Source: Chlamydiota bacterium
Lineage (GTDB): Bacteria > Chlamydiota > Chlamydiia > Chlamydiales > JAAKFR01
Reading direction: 5' to 3'
Length of the DNA stretch: 64,000 nt
NCBI GenBank assembly: GCA_021772465.1
Contig: JAJFLX010000003.1
Location: 124,001 to 188,000, forward strand
In this document: positions 1-8,157 of the stretch, one piece after another
Layout: every line of letters starts with the position of its first letter
Position numbering within the stretch: position 1 is the stretch's first letter
Notes under the pieces: model-generated
Seen by the model: only the letters and a program-made list of their open reading frames with translations
The model's database searches: none
What the model was told of the DNA's origin: nothing
Translations under genes and position numbers: made by a program

Positions 1-263
1 GCCTCACTCTCATCAGCCGGTTTATTGAGAATTTGGTCTTCATAGCTCACGCAGGTGTCAGCGGTCAAAATGGCAGCGTCGCGGTGTTGAAGGGCTAGCG
101 AGTCGGCTTTTCCCCGAGCAATTTCAAGTGCATAGCTTGCGGGGTCACCTTGAAAGGTGACACTACTCTCGTCAAACTGTGGGGAGATCTGCTCGAAGGG
201 ATAGGAGAAAAAACCGAGAATCTCGACCCGTCTTGGCGATGTAGAACCTAAAATCAGCCGCAT
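1..263 (-). CDS. maf: Maf-type nucleoside triphosphate pyrophosphatase, N-terminal part
   Basis: Only the first 87 codons are in the window; the gene runs off the left edge. The start is ATG at 263. The N-terminus reads MRLILGSTSPRR, the nucleotide-binding opening of the Maf/Ham1-like family, and about residue 68 an ADT motif carries the catalytic aspartate region. Maf proteins hydrolyse non-canonical or modified nucleoside triphosphates in the cytoplasm and are linked to septum regulation. It is the last gene seen of the minus-strand run that includes the menaquinone genes. The 68 bases between it and ubiE hold nothing I can name. Confidence 0.85.
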   Translation of the reverse strand, partial: MRLILGSTSPRRVEILGFFSYPFEQISPQFDESSVTFQGDPASYALEIARGKADSLALQHRDAAILTADTCVSYEDQILNKPADESE

Positions 264-331
264 AGGGGGCGAATATACTCGAATCCTTGATTTTTGGACA
301 CACGATTGGGGTAAACTCTACCTTGATCAGA

Positions 332-1024
332 TCACTTTTTTGAGAGAAAAAGGGTTGCCACGCCGCCCCCTAATTTTTTTCTTTTCAAGGGGGTAAGTCC
401 TGCCTCCTCGAGCTGCTTTTCTAGCTCATCTGGTGGAGTGAAGGTCTCTATGCTCGAAGATAGATAGCGGTAGGCTTCGTAATTTTTAGCTCTCCATTTT
501 CCTAAAAGGGGGAGTAAGTTCTTTGAATAGAGAGAAAAAAGCGCTCTTAAAAGAGGGGAGGTGGGGCGTGTGAGCTCTAAGATTCCAAATTGCCCTCCAG
601 GGCGTAAAACTCTAGCCACCTCTTCAAAACACTTTTGAGGTTCTTGCACATTGCGTATACCATAGGAAATGGTCACAGCGTCCACTGAAGCATTTTCAAA
701 GGGGAGCTGCTGCGCATCACCTTCTACAAAAGTGCACCGACTTGAGAGGGTTTGGGCTTTTATTTTTGCAACCTCGAGCATTTCAGGGCAAAAATCAAGG
801 AGCACGGCCCTCGCTTTGGGGTGTTTGTGGAGGTAGCCAAAGGCAATCTCACCTGTTCCTGCGCAGAGGTCTAGCAGGCGGTCGACTGGGGGCATGGATC
901 GAATGAGTGTGCGGTTCCATTTTTTATGGAGACCCAGTGAAAAAGTGTTGTTGGCCTTGTCATACCCCTCAGCGATGGTTGCAAACATCGATTGGATGGA
1001 TTCAGGGGCGGCAGGGTTGTACAT
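332..1024 (-). CDS. ubiE: Demethylmenaquinone methyltransferase (UbiE/MenG)
   Basis: A 230-residue class I SAM-dependent methyltransferase. The SAM loop is LLDLCAGTGEIAFGY (about residues 51-65), and later the UbiE signature ISYGIRNV (about 119-126) and RVLRPGGQFGILEL are visible. In organisms using the futalosine route this enzyme does the last step, C-methylation of demethylmenaquinone. It overlaps the end of mqnA by 23 bases and follows mqnE, so the three look like one transcript for menaquinone synthesis. Since menaquinone genes sit beside it, MenG activity is more likely than ubiquinone synthesis. Confidence 0.9.
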   Translation of the reverse strand: MYNPAAPESIQSMFATIAEGYDKANNTFSLGLHKKWNRTLIRSMPPVDRLLDLCAGTGEIAFGYLHKHPKARAVLLDFCPEMLEVAKIKAQTLSSRCTFVEGDAQQLPFENASVDAVTISYGIRNVQEPQKCFEEVARVLRPGGQFGILELTRPTSPLLRALFSLYSKNLLPLLGKWRAKNYEAYRYLSSSIETFTPPDELEKQLEEAGLTPLKRKKLGGGVATLFLSKK

Positions 1025-1745
1025 GCGCGCTCATTTGTTTAAAGAGTTGTAGACTCTGCTTTCCCTCGGAGGTTAGCTCATAGCTAAGCAAGTTGTAATA
1101 ACGGTGAAGCAAAGGCCTCGGAAGAGAACATTTTTGCGCTGCCGCAGTGAGAATCTGATCGAGATGTGAGCGACTCCACTCGAGAGCCTCTTCGAGTTTT
1201 TCAAGGAGCCGAGAGTGATTGTGAGGCTCTATTGCGACAAGCCTTGCAAAGACGAAGGGAAGAGCGGTCATCTCATACCACTGCTTGGCGAGATCTATAG
1301 TCTTGTAGCCTGAGATTTTGAGGTTGCAAAGGGCTTCATCGCCAATCAGCAAGAACCCATCGTAGCTATCGAGTGGACCTTCAAGGGGGACAAAAGTAGG
1401 CTCTTGTCTCCAATGGTGGTGAGCGAGAATTTTGAGCAGTAGGGCCGATGTGGAGCTCTCACTTGTGAGAGCAATCCGCGCTCCATCGAGACTCCCTTTA
1501 AGGTAGAGATTGACGCTGAGGACCTCCTGGCGAGCACTGATACAAAAATCTGAGAGGGGAAAAAGATGCTCTTCGAAGCTCATTGTAGAGCTTGTAAGAG
1601 CAAGGTCTAGCTGTTGGGCTTGGAGTTGGCTTGAGAGCGCCGTGGGCACTTCAAGCGCGAGCTCAGCATCTATTTGAACAGCGCCCACTTTAATTGGGAG
1701 GACAAAAGGTAGGGCATTGATGTAGTTGGGGAATCCAAGTCGCAT
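1002..1745 (-). CDS. mqnA: Chorismate dehydratase MqnA (futalosine pathway)
   Basis: A 247-residue protein opening with LGFPNYINALPFVLP, the typical MqnA/MqnD periplasmic-binding-like fold start, and ending with the helical segment WSRSHLDQILTAAA characteristic of MqnA. MqnA removes water from chorismate to give 3-enolpyruvylbenzoate, the substrate for aminofutalosine synthase. The start ATG at 1745 abuts the stop of mqnE, and the 3' end overlaps ubiE. MqnD is a related fold; the gene partner MqnE and the length favour MqnA. It may be rather divergent: conserved positions were judged by eye only. Confidence 0.8.
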   Translation of the reverse strand: MRLGFPNYINALPFVLPIKVGAVQIDAELALEVPTALSSQLQAQQLDLALTSSTMSFEEHLFPLSDFCISARQEVLSVNLYLKGSLDGARIALTSESSTSALLLKILAHHHWRQEPTFVPLEGPLDSYDGFLLIGDEALCNLKISGYKTIDLAKQWYEMTALPFVFARLVAIEPHNHSRLLEKLEEALEWSRSHLDQILTAAAQKCSLPRPLLHRYYNLLSYELTSEGKQSLQLFKQMSAHVQPCRP

Positions 1746-2833
1746 TAGTTTGCTCCTGAGTGAGTGAGTTTAGCCATTCTTCCTGCACCTGTGATTAAAG
1801 AGGTCATGGTCTCTTTATCCATCTGGATTTCAGCGCCACCTGCCATTTTGATCACCTTTTCCTCAGTATTTGTTGAAGAGAGGTCACTTCCCCCCCACCG
1901 AAGCAGCTCAACAGCTTGATCGACTCCGACGTAGTTCCATAATACTTTGAGGTGGTCGACATTATCGAGCATAAGGCGAGAGACGGCATAGACGAGCGGG
2001 ACATGTTTAGAGATCAATCGATTTTTCCGTTTTCCGAGTGCATTATTTTCGACTCCAAATTTCAACGGGACAAAAGCGCGAAACCCTCCTGTCTGATCTT
2101 GCAGCTCACGAACAAGGCAGAGGTGTGTGGCAATATTTTCATAGCTTTCGATGTGGTCGAAAAGCATCGTAATATTTGATCTAAGTCCTAGAGAGTGAGC
2201 GAGTTTATGAATGGCAAGAAACTCTTCAGAAGAGATCTTCCCATAGGCCACTTTTTTTCGAATCTCTTCGACCAAAATTTCAGCTCCTCCGCCTGGGAGT
2301 GAGCCTAATCCCCAGCTCATCATGCGGGTGAATACCTCTTCGATAGAAAGGCCGTGGAGTTTTGCGAGAAAGTCGTATTCCACAGGAGTAAGGGCTTTGA
2401 TATGCAGGGTAGAGTCGATGGAGCGAATCCGTGTGAAAAGCTCTTCATAGTAGTCGAGAGTACACTCTCGCCAAAGCCCTCCAACAATATGGATTTCAGT
2501 CAGTCCTTTCTCATAATAGGCGCGAATTTTTTCTTCGATTTGAGCCGGCGTTAAAAACCACGCCTTCTCCCAGCCAGGCTTTGCGTAGAAAGAGCACATC
2601 GCGCAGCTCAGCTCACAGAGATTGGTAGGGTGGACATAAAAAGTAGAAGCGAATTCGACCTCCTCGCCGACTCGAGCCGCACGCCTTTGATCGGCCATGT
2701 GACGAATTCTCTCGAGCTCATCGGGCTCACTCATTGAAAACAAGGCAAGAGCATCTTCTTTTGTGAGGCGCTTGCCGCCAGCTACCTTCTCTTCAATCGA
2801 CTCCAAAGAGGGGTCAGTCGCTATCACATTCAT
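1745..2833 (-). CDS. mqnE: Aminofutalosine synthase MqnE (radical SAM)
   Basis: A radical SAM enzyme with the cluster motif CELSCAMC (C-x3-C-x2-C) and the MqnE-type stretch LPGGGAEI; MqnC proteins usually differ there. It joins 3-enolpyruvylbenzoate to SAM-derived adenosine to make aminofutalosine. I choose ATG 2833 (362 residues), preceded by GGGGAAAAAAAAG; the same leader occurs before the gene at 50389. Longer starts exist in frame at ATG 2863 and GTG 2893 but overlap the NqrM-like gene by 50-80 bases. Downstream are mqnA and ubiE. mqnB/MTAN, mqnC and mqnD are not in the window. Confidence 0.85.
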   Translation of the reverse strand: MNVIATDPSLESIEEKVAGGKRLTKEDALALFSMSEPDELERIRHMADQRRAARVGEEVEFASTFYVHPTNLCELSCAMCSFYAKPGWEKAWFLTPAQIEEKIRAYYEKGLTEIHIVGGLWRECTLDYYEELFTRIRSIDSTLHIKALTPVEYDFLAKLHGLSIEEVFTRMMSWGLGSLPGGGAEILVEEIRKKVAYGKISSEEFLAIHKLAHSLGLRSNITMLFDHIESYENIATHLCLVRELQDQTGGFRAFVPLKFGVENNALGKRKNRLISKHVPLVYAVSRLMLDNVDHLKVLWNYVGVDQAVELLRWGGSDLSSTNTEEKVIKMAGGAEIQMDKETMTSLITGAGRMAKLTHSGAN

Positions 2834-3005
2834 CTTTTTTTTCCCCGCAAATGGAGCATTCATCTCTCCCCTTTTTGTCTGGGGATTTGCCACATCCTCG
2901 TTTTAGTCTCGATTTTCCTGTGATGAGAAGGCCGATACCAAGTCCTGCAGCAGCAAGCGTGACGATAATGGCAGCAATGAGGATTGTCAAGCCGAGATTA
3001 CCCAT
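2814..3005 (-). CDS. NqrM-like small Cys-rich membrane protein
   Basis: A 63-residue protein: one transmembrane helix (about residues 4-27, rich in Leu, Ile, Ala), then a basic hinge and a short tail with Cys in the order RGCGK ... DECSICG ... DEC. This layout resembles NqrM/DUF539, the small protein needed to mature Na+-translocating NADH:quinone reductase, whose tail has GSCGG ... C-x-x-C spacing. Chlamydiae possess Nqr, so the role is plausible, and its position among menaquinone genes would fit an electron-transport accessory. The start ATG at 3005 overlaps the previous stop by 8 bases. The family assignment is by pattern only. Confidence 0.6.
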   Translation of the reverse strand: MGNLGLTILIAAIIVTLAAAGLGIGLLITGKSRLKRGCGKSPDKKGRDECSICGEKKDECDSD

Positions 3006-4884
3006 TTTTTTTGCTCTTTTGCGGAGCGGTGGTTCCGACATCCACCCAGATGGGAGAACCCCATGCGAGGTGGCCATCCTTTTGATAGACGCGGACATAG
3101 TAAAAGACAAAAGGAGCACTTCCTTTAGGGGTGAGGGTCACTTTTTCCAGAGGGTCCATATCGTCAAAATAGAAATCGTGGTGGTAACCTTCTGGGTGGA
3201 TGGTGTGCAACACTTCTCCATTGCGGATGAGTTCAATGCGATCCAAGGCGTCGGTTCCTGCGACATAGCCAGAGAGGTGGCGGTTGACCAAAAGGCCAGG
3301 CTTCGAAGTGGTGGAGAGCTCAGATCCCATCGGATGCCCTGCAACGTGGAAGCCCACGATGATGCGAGCGCCAGTGGTCGCATAGCAGCTCCTGTTAGTA
3401 AGGGCTTCGAACATCGATTCTTTGGCATATTTGTTGCTCACAATTCCCGTCAACCCTGGAGAGTATTGCGCCTGCTCACTGTCATAAAAGTCGTGGTAGA
3501 TCCCTCGGTCGTCTAATCCTCCCGCTACAAATCCAAAGCGGCAATTTTTCTTCAAAGCTTCGACAAGAGAGCCCTCCGCATGAGGTTTTACAGGTCCAGA
3601 TAGGGGGCGATCGCCTGCAGACTTCTCACTTGAGCCCCACGCGTTGTAGATCTCAACGACCCGCTCAAATTCGGGGTTAAAATCTTTAAAATCAAAATGG
3701 AACCCTTTTCCCATCGTGAAGGTGGGGATAGAGAGCAAATCTTTGGGCATCCAGGTCTTATAGATTTTAGTCAAACAGGAGTGCTTTGCATCTTTTTGTC
3801 TGACAATTCCTTTACCCTCTTTGCTAAAGAGCAGTTGTCTGACCCCTTCCTTGCCTGGCTCGCCAACGTATTGTGAGCCGAGGAAGGTAGCAAAACGGTC
3901 CTCTTCGTTGAATTCAGAGATATTGTGCGAAAGTGATTTCCAAACCTCCTGAGTCGTTTCACTATCTTGATCAAAAGGGGAGGTGGCAAAGAAATTCAAG
4001 GCTTTCTCATCGCGAAAGTGTCGGAGGCAGTTTTCAATATTTTCGGTGGAGTCGACCCGCTCCGACTCTCCATGAAGAAGGCCCCAGAAGAGTCCTCGGT
4101 CGTTTTCTTGAAAACATTTGATAGGAGCTGAGAGGAAATGCTCTTTTGTATGCAAGTTGCGCAGCTGAATGCGGTAAATTCCTGCTTCATTGAAATAGAG
4201 ATTGGGAAGAATCACAAAACCTGTTTCTGGAACAAAGAGCTTCCAATTGAGATTTTCGCGTAAATGTTCGTAGGAGAGATCAATCAGCGTTTCTTCTGGT
4301 GCTAGATGAGTGAGGTTATCATATTCATCTTCAAAACGTACGGTGATATCGAAGCGTTTGTTTTTTGCTACAAAAGAGGGGGTGAGGATGCGGATGTGAT
4401 CGAGTTTATTGCCTCGAACATCGAGGGTAAAAATTTGAGGATCTTCGTAGTTGCCCTTTCCTTTGGGATCGATATAGAGATTGAAAGGTCGCCTTCTTTG
4501 GATCATCAGCTGCGATTCAGTACCATACTCCGATTCATCGCCATCGAGATCGGGAGGAATCCCCAAGGCGATGGTGAATATTCCCCCCACTTTAATGGAG
4601 TAGGGGAGTGTCGTCTCGTACTGAGGAACCAACCCTTCAGGGGTCTCCACCTCTTCAAACTCGAGGATTTCTCCATCTTCGAGCTCGAGGTAGATCACGT
4701 TGGCATCCACCGAGAGATCAACTGAGGGGATTTCCCAGTCAATATCCCGGCCCATGCTGAGTAAATCGAACTTCACGCGGGTCCCTTCAGGAAGTGACGT
4801 TGCAGTTGTATAATGAAATTTCCAGGTACCAGTTTGCCCAGCGAGGGCTATTCCTGGCTCAGTGTAACAGATGGATCGGCGCAT
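2998..4884 (-). CDS. DUF3604-like protein with eroded PHP-type metal site
   Basis: A 628-residue protein without a signal peptide or obvious membrane helix. The N-terminal about 255 residues look beta-rich. From residue 265 it follows the DUF3604 pattern: FWGLLHGES (family: FWGDLHxHS), EIYNAWGSSE, FGFVAGGLDDRG, and RSCYATTGARIIV. The histidine and aspartate positions normally expected to bind metals are altered (LLHGES, and FATSPFDQD where TDHD is usual). DUF3604 enzymes are PHP-related hydrolases of uncertain substrate. The order rsbV - this gene - mqnE matches, as I recall, the C. trachomatis CT424-CT426 region, so this is probably the CT425 homologue. Confidence 0.65.
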   Translation of the reverse strand: MRRSICYTEPGIALAGQTGTWKFHYTTATSLPEGTRVKFDLLSMGRDIDWEIPSVDLSVDANVIYLELEDGEILEFEEVETPEGLVPQYETTLPYSIKVGGIFTIALGIPPDLDGDESEYGTESQLMIQRRRPFNLYIDPKGKGNYEDPQIFTLDVRGNKLDHIRILTPSFVAKNKRFDITVRFEDEYDNLTHLAPEETLIDLSYEHLRENLNWKLFVPETGFVILPNLYFNEAGIYRIQLRNLHTKEHFLSAPIKCFQENDRGLFWGLLHGESERVDSTENIENCLRHFRDEKALNFFATSPFDQDSETTQEVWKSLSHNISEFNEEDRFATFLGSQYVGEPGKEGVRQLLFSKEGKGIVRQKDAKHSCLTKIYKTWMPKDLLSIPTFTMGKGFHFDFKDFNPEFERVVEIYNAWGSSEKSAGDRPLSGPVKPHAEGSLVEALKKNCRFGFVAGGLDDRGIYHDFYDSEQAQYSPGLTGIVSNKYAKESMFEALTNRSCYATTGARIIVGFHVAGHPMGSELSTTSKPGLLVNRHLSGYVAGTDALDRIELIRNGEVLHTIHPEGYHHDFYFDDMDPLEKVTLTPKGSAPFVFYYVRVYQKDGHLAWGSPIWVDVGTTAPQKSKKNG

Positions 4885-4921
4885 GTTTGTTGGGGATTAG
4901 TTATAAAAGCGTGAGGATAGC

Positions 4922-5269
4922 TCAATCACCTAATTTGTTCAACTCATCAAGCGCTTGAGCCTTCCCGTCGTAAATCTTAAAATAGGGGAGAAAACCGGTA
5001 ATGTAGAGCACATTCTCAATAGGCTTGGGCACAGCAGCTAGCACGATGTGACCCTCTTTTTTTGCGAGCTCTTTGTGACTATGGACGAGTACACGGATAC
5101 CGGCACTGGAGATATATTCCAGGCCACTAAAGTCGAGAACGATCTCTTTGCTTCCAGCGAGTATCGCTTCTAGAATTTTTGATTCGACTTCAGTGGATGT
5201 GGCGCTGTCGAGTCTTCCTTTTAGATAGAAAAGAGTGACTTTCCCTTTTTTTTCTTGATTGAATTGCAT
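4922..5269 (-). CDS. rsbV: STAS-domain anti-sigma factor antagonist (RsbV-like)
   Basis: A 115-residue STAS-domain protein. The phosphorylation-site region is LEYISSAGIRVLV, with the Ser-Ser-Ala-Gly turn that RsbW-type kinases phosphorylate. In Chlamydia an RsbV/RsbW/RsbU partner-switching module is linked to sigma-factor control and metabolic state. An in-frame GTG at 5296 would add nine residues, but a TTGACA at 5301-5306 with a weak -10 about 17 bases on places the transcript start near the ATG at 5269, which I prefer. Neighbours (CorC-type protein upstream, DUF3604 protein downstream) match the chlamydial order. Confidence 0.85.
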   Translation of the reverse strand: MQFNQEKKGKVTLFYLKGRLDSATSTEVESKILEAILAGSKEIVLDFSGLEYISSAGIRVLVHSHKELAKKEGHIVLAAVPKPIENVLYITGFLPYFKIYDGKAQALDELNKLGD

Positions 5270-5277
5270 AGTCGAGG

Positions 5278-5306
5278 AGATAGCTGAGCTAGCCACCCCT
5301 TGTCAA
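5278..5306 (-). promoter_or_regulatory. Putative promoter of rsbV
   Basis: On the minus strand a perfect -35 TTGACA (5301-5306) is followed after 17 bases by CTATCT (5278-5283), a weak -10. Initiation would fall a few bases before the ATG at 5269, giving a very short leader; no Shine-Dalgarno sequence is visible there. Seen in sequence; activity is inferred. Confidence 0.4.
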
Positions 5307-5340
5307 GCAGTTTCTAAACCCGTGCCGTGTGAAAAAGCGG

Positions 5341-6639
5341 CTATTTTTTTCTCGGTGTGACTCTCACCTTCTCGACACTGCGATCGGATACCTGAAGGAT
5401 CTCGATATCAAAATCGTCATGATGAATCTTCAAGCCCTTTTGAGGGATCGCTCCCACTTTGTGGAAGATATACCCTCCTATGGTATCATACTCTCCCTCT
5501 TGGGGTATTGAGATCATAAAGATATCTTCTGCATCGAGTAGGCTCATGCGGGCATCGACAATCCAGCTTCCTCCTCCGGGTTGTGTGGTGTAGAGTAACT
5601 CTTCCCCCATATCGTATTCGTCGGCGATCTCACCGACGATCTCTTCGAGAATATCTTCAAGTGTTACCACCCCCTCGGTGCCTCCATACTCGTCGACTAC
5701 AATTGCCATATGCATCTGCTTGGTGCGAAAATCTTGGAGCAAGTGGGAGACTTTTTTGGTCTCAGGGGTGTAAAAGACTGATTTGGTAATCGCCTCAATA
5801 CTCATATCGAGTAGGGATGCCTCTTTTCTCCCCTCTAGACAGTCCATGTAGAGTTCCAAAACGTCCTTGAACATGAGAAGCCCAATGATATTGTCTACTG
5901 AGTCCTTATAGACAGGGATTCGGCTATACCCCTCTTGAGTTAAAAAGTGCGCAGCCTCTCTAATAGAGATCTCTCCCGGGAGACTAAAGAGATCGACACG
6001 TGGGACCATCACTTCTCGCACGATTCGATCTTTGAATTTAATCACAGACTCGATGAGCAACTTATCTGAAGAGTCGAGTTTGCCTTCGACATCCGCAGCT
6101 TGAAGGATTTGAACCACATCTTCTTTCATCTCCTCGAGCGCGTCGCCCCCGGCCTCTTTTTCGTAAGCGCGAGTGGCGGAATCGGCCAGTTTAAGCAAAA
6201 TCAGAGAGAAGGGGAGAGCTAGGGCGAGAAAAAAAGAGGAGATGAGAAGCGACGAAGCGAGGGCACGCTCACCTCCGCGCACCGCCCAGAGCCTTGGGAA
6301 AAAGACGCCTATGAGTAAGACGACAAAAAGCAAAAGAAGCCCTCCCAAAATGGCGTGCAGAGCCGAGAGAGTAGCCAATTGCATTAATGCGTAGAGAGCG
6401 ACAGTTGCAAAACCGAGCCTTGCGATATTTTCTCCAATCGTTGCCGCAAAAATCAGAATTTCAAAACGCGGTTTTCTAAAGATAAATCGGTGGAGGGGGT
6501 AGTAGAAAAAACGGTTAGGTCTTTTTTTTATCACTTCCAACGAACGAATCTCTCCAAGTCGTGTGAGGGAGTGAGTGATCGTTGTTAAAAAAAAGGCAGC
6601 GATTAGAAAGACAAAAGAGAGGGTGAGTGACCAGATCAA
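5341..6639 (-). CDS. CorC/HlyC-type membrane protein with CBS pair
   Basis: A 432-residue protein: DUF21-like membrane part (hydrophobic segments about 5-20, 60-85, 92-113, 127-150), a CBS pair (about 195-320, with VMVPRVDLF and DEYGGTEGVVTLEDILEEIVGEI), and a C-terminal CorC_HlyC domain (about 350-430). Members act in Mg2+/Co2+ transport or its control; the chlamydial one was called hemolysin. The start is TTG at 6639, overlapping the ybeY stop as TTGA; no ATG lies upstream of residue 86. The layout suggests translational coupling to ybeY. Confidence 0.85.
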   Translation of the reverse strand: MIWSLTLSFVFLIAAFFLTTITHSLTRLGEIRSLEVIKKRPNRFFYYPLHRFIFRKPRFEILIFAATIGENIARLGFATVALYALMQLATLSALHAILGGLLLLFVVLLIGVFFPRLWAVRGGERALASSLLISSFFLALALPFSLILLKLADSATRAYEKEAGGDALEEMKEDVVQILQAADVEGKLDSSDKLLIESVIKFKDRIVREVMVPRVDLFSLPGEISIREAAHFLTQEGYSRIPVYKDSVDNIIGLLMFKDVLELYMDCLEGRKEASLLDMSIEAITKSVFYTPETKKVSHLLQDFRTKQMHMAIVVDEYGGTEGVVTLEDILEEIVGEIADEYDMGEELLYTTQPGGGSWIVDARMSLLDAEDIFMISIPQEGEYDTIGGYIFHKVGAIPQKGLKIHHDDFDIEILQVSDRSVEKVRVTPRKK

Positions 6640-7094
6640 GGGGATTTTTTCCTGATGATTAGATTGTTAGCTAGAAGAGCATCCATGTGCATTTTCTCCG
6701 CTTTTCGCATTTTTTTTTCATCTTCTTCTTCTATATCATCATATCCTAAAAGATGCAGCAATCCGTGTACGACATAGAGAGTCACTTCTCGGTAGGGGGG
6801 GTGATTACTCGATTTAGTAAATTCAATGGCCGCTTTTGGGGAGATAAAAATCTCCCCTAAGGTGTGAGGCTTCACTTCGTCTCTTCCATCCATAGGGAAA
6901 GAGATACAATCTGTTGAAGAGGGGTCTTGAAAGTAGCGCTCGTGAAGCGAGCAGATAGCTGGCTCGCTCACAAAATAGATGGCGAGTTCGTCTGTATGTA
7001 AATCTTCCAGATGAAGAACACTTTCGACGACAGGAAGAATAGAGGTGGGGTCAATGGAAAGGTCTTCTTGCTCGTCGAATATTTGAAGATTCAA
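6636..7094 (-). CDS. ybeY: Endoribonuclease YbeY (rRNA maturation)
   Basis: A 152-residue protein with the zinc motif HGLLHLLGYDD (H-x3-H-x4-G-Y-D; the third ligand His is replaced by Asp at the usual position) and the upstream sequence TDCISFPMD typical of the family. YbeY takes part in 16S rRNA 3' end processing and ribosome quality control. Translation appears to start at TTG 7094, whose codon overlaps the stop of the small basic protein (TTGA); there is no useful Shine-Dalgarno sequence, so coupling is likely. It overlaps the next gene by another TTGA. Confidence 0.88.
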   Translation of the reverse strand: MNLQIFDEQEDLSIDPTSILPVVESVLHLEDLHTDELAIYFVSEPAICSLHERYFQDPSSTDCISFPMDGRDEVKPHTLGEIFISPKAAIEFTKSSNHPPYREVTLYVVHGLLHLLGYDDIEEEDEKKMRKAEKMHMDALLANNLIIRKKSP

Positions 7095-7252
7095 GAAAGG
7101 GTAGGGGTTTTAGGAAGGCCTGTCACCCGCTTGTCTTTTGAATCGTCCCAACGGCCTAATTTTCTAAGCACTTCAATACGCTCAAAGCGCTTGAGCACAT
7201 TTCGTTTCTGATCACCCTTATTTGACTTTCCATAGCTCTTATGACGAGACAT
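7091..7252 (-). CDS. Chlamydiae/Verrucomicrobia small basic protein
   Basis: A 53-residue, strongly basic protein starting MSRHKSYGKSNKG, with the middle RNVLKRFERIEVLRKLGRW and a VTGLPKT tail. This is the pattern of the short basic protein shared by Chlamydiae and Verrucomicrobia (TIGR04137, as I recall), of unknown function; size, charge and placement suggest an RNA or ribosome partner. The start is ATG 7252. It sits between another small basic gene and ybeY, overlapping both by a few bases, which ties it to rRNA maturation genes by context. Confidence 0.8.
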   Translation of the reverse strand: MSRHKSYGKSNKGDQKRNVLKRFERIEVLRKLGRWDDSKDKRVTGLPKTPTLS

Positions 7253-7433
7253 CGTTACATCCTACTGATTTGATTTTTGGAACAAAAAGAACCTTAGCAC
7301 CTGCATACGCATTTACTTTAGGCTTGTATCCTTCAGGGAGGTTATCTTTTTTAGGGCCTGTGCTGATAGAGGGCTTTTTGTGTTTTCTAGGCGACCTTGC
7401 GCGCCGCTCTTCTTTTTTTCCAATACGTGTCAT
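7239..7433 (-). CDS. Small basic conserved-looking protein
   Basis: A 64-residue protein starting at ATG 7433 (MTRIGKKEERRARSPRKHKK). The N-terminal third is very rich in Lys and Arg; the second half has a LPEGYKPKVNAYAGAK stretch and a single Cys near the end. It overlaps the following small basic gene by 14 bases, so the two probably share a transcript. I do not recognise the family. The nucleic-acid-like charge and the company of ybeY hint at an RNA-related role. As I recall, C. trachomatis also has tiny genes at this place (CT421.1/421.2). Confidence 0.6.
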   Translation of the reverse strand: MTRIGKKEERRARSPRKHKKPSISTGPKKDNLPEGYKPKVNAYAGAKVLFVPKIKSVGCNDVSS

Positions 7434-7487
7434 GCTTTCACCCAAATACTAATTTGGAGAGTATGGTAGCGATTTTTGCGATTCCAT

Positions 7488-8129
7488 TCAAGAGGTAATT
7501 TCGGGAGGAAGGGGATCGTCATCTGAAGTGATCACTCCACAGGAAATAATATATTTAAATGCATCTTCAATTTTCATATCGAGAAAGATGACCTCATTTT
7601 TTTGATACATCATCAAAAATCCTGATGTGGGATTTGGTGTGGTAGGGACAAAAACGGTGACCAGAGGTGAGCCTACCGTTTTTGCGCAAAGTGCGGGGGC
7701 AGGGCTGCTGACAAGTCCGATGCAGTAGGCGCCATGTGTCGGAAAGGGCACCATGACCACCTGTTTAAAGGAGCGGGAAGTGGTCCCAAAAATGGTCCGA
7801 ATTACTTGTTGAGTCGCTTTATAGACGGTTTTGATGATGGGGATGCGGTGAAGAATGTAGTCATAAAGGGCAAGAAGTGACTTGAAGACGACAACTCTAG
7901 CTAGAAAGCCTAGCAAGACTGTAAAAAAGAAGAGAGCAAAGAGCACGACGAGTTTGAGCAAGATGTGAATGCCCCCGCGGTAAGCGGTATACCACGATTT
8001 TTGTACGAGGAACTGCTCGATGACTCCGACAAAGGGCGCGGTGAGTAGGTTGACTAAAAAAGCGACCAAAAAGATGGTTACCGCGAGAGGCAGGAGAATG
8101 ACTAGTCCGGTAATAAAATGTTTTTTCAT
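7488..8129 (-). CDS. DUF502 family inner-membrane protein
   Basis: A 213-residue protein with two membrane segments (about residues 5-29 and 55-80), then a soluble part containing PIIKTVYKATQQVI and the pattern VMVPFPTHGAYCIGLV, followed by VFVPTTPNPTSGFL; these are the hallmarks of DUF502. Members are found widely in bacteria and act in an unknown way at the membrane. The start ATG 8129 has AGGA about 9 bases upstream. It lies just downstream of rnr with 28 bases between them. Confidence 0.85.
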   Translation of the reverse strand: MKKHFITGLVILLPLAVTIFLVAFLVNLLTAPFVGVIEQFLVQKSWYTAYRGGIHILLKLVVLFALFFFTVLLGFLARVVVFKSLLALYDYILHRIPIIKTVYKATQQVIRTIFGTTSRSFKQVVMVPFPTHGAYCIGLVSSPAPALCAKTVGSPLVTVFVPTTPNPTSGFLMMYQKNEVIFLDMKIEDAFKYIISCGVITSDDDPLPPEITS

Positions 8130-8157
8130 AGTTGTGATCCTATCAGATGGTCAAATT

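Noticed and set aside
2834..2893. Longer N-terminus for mqnE from GTG 2893
   Set aside because: It would overlap the NqrM-like gene by 80 bases and adds residues without family similarity; ATG 2833 has a GGGG leader.
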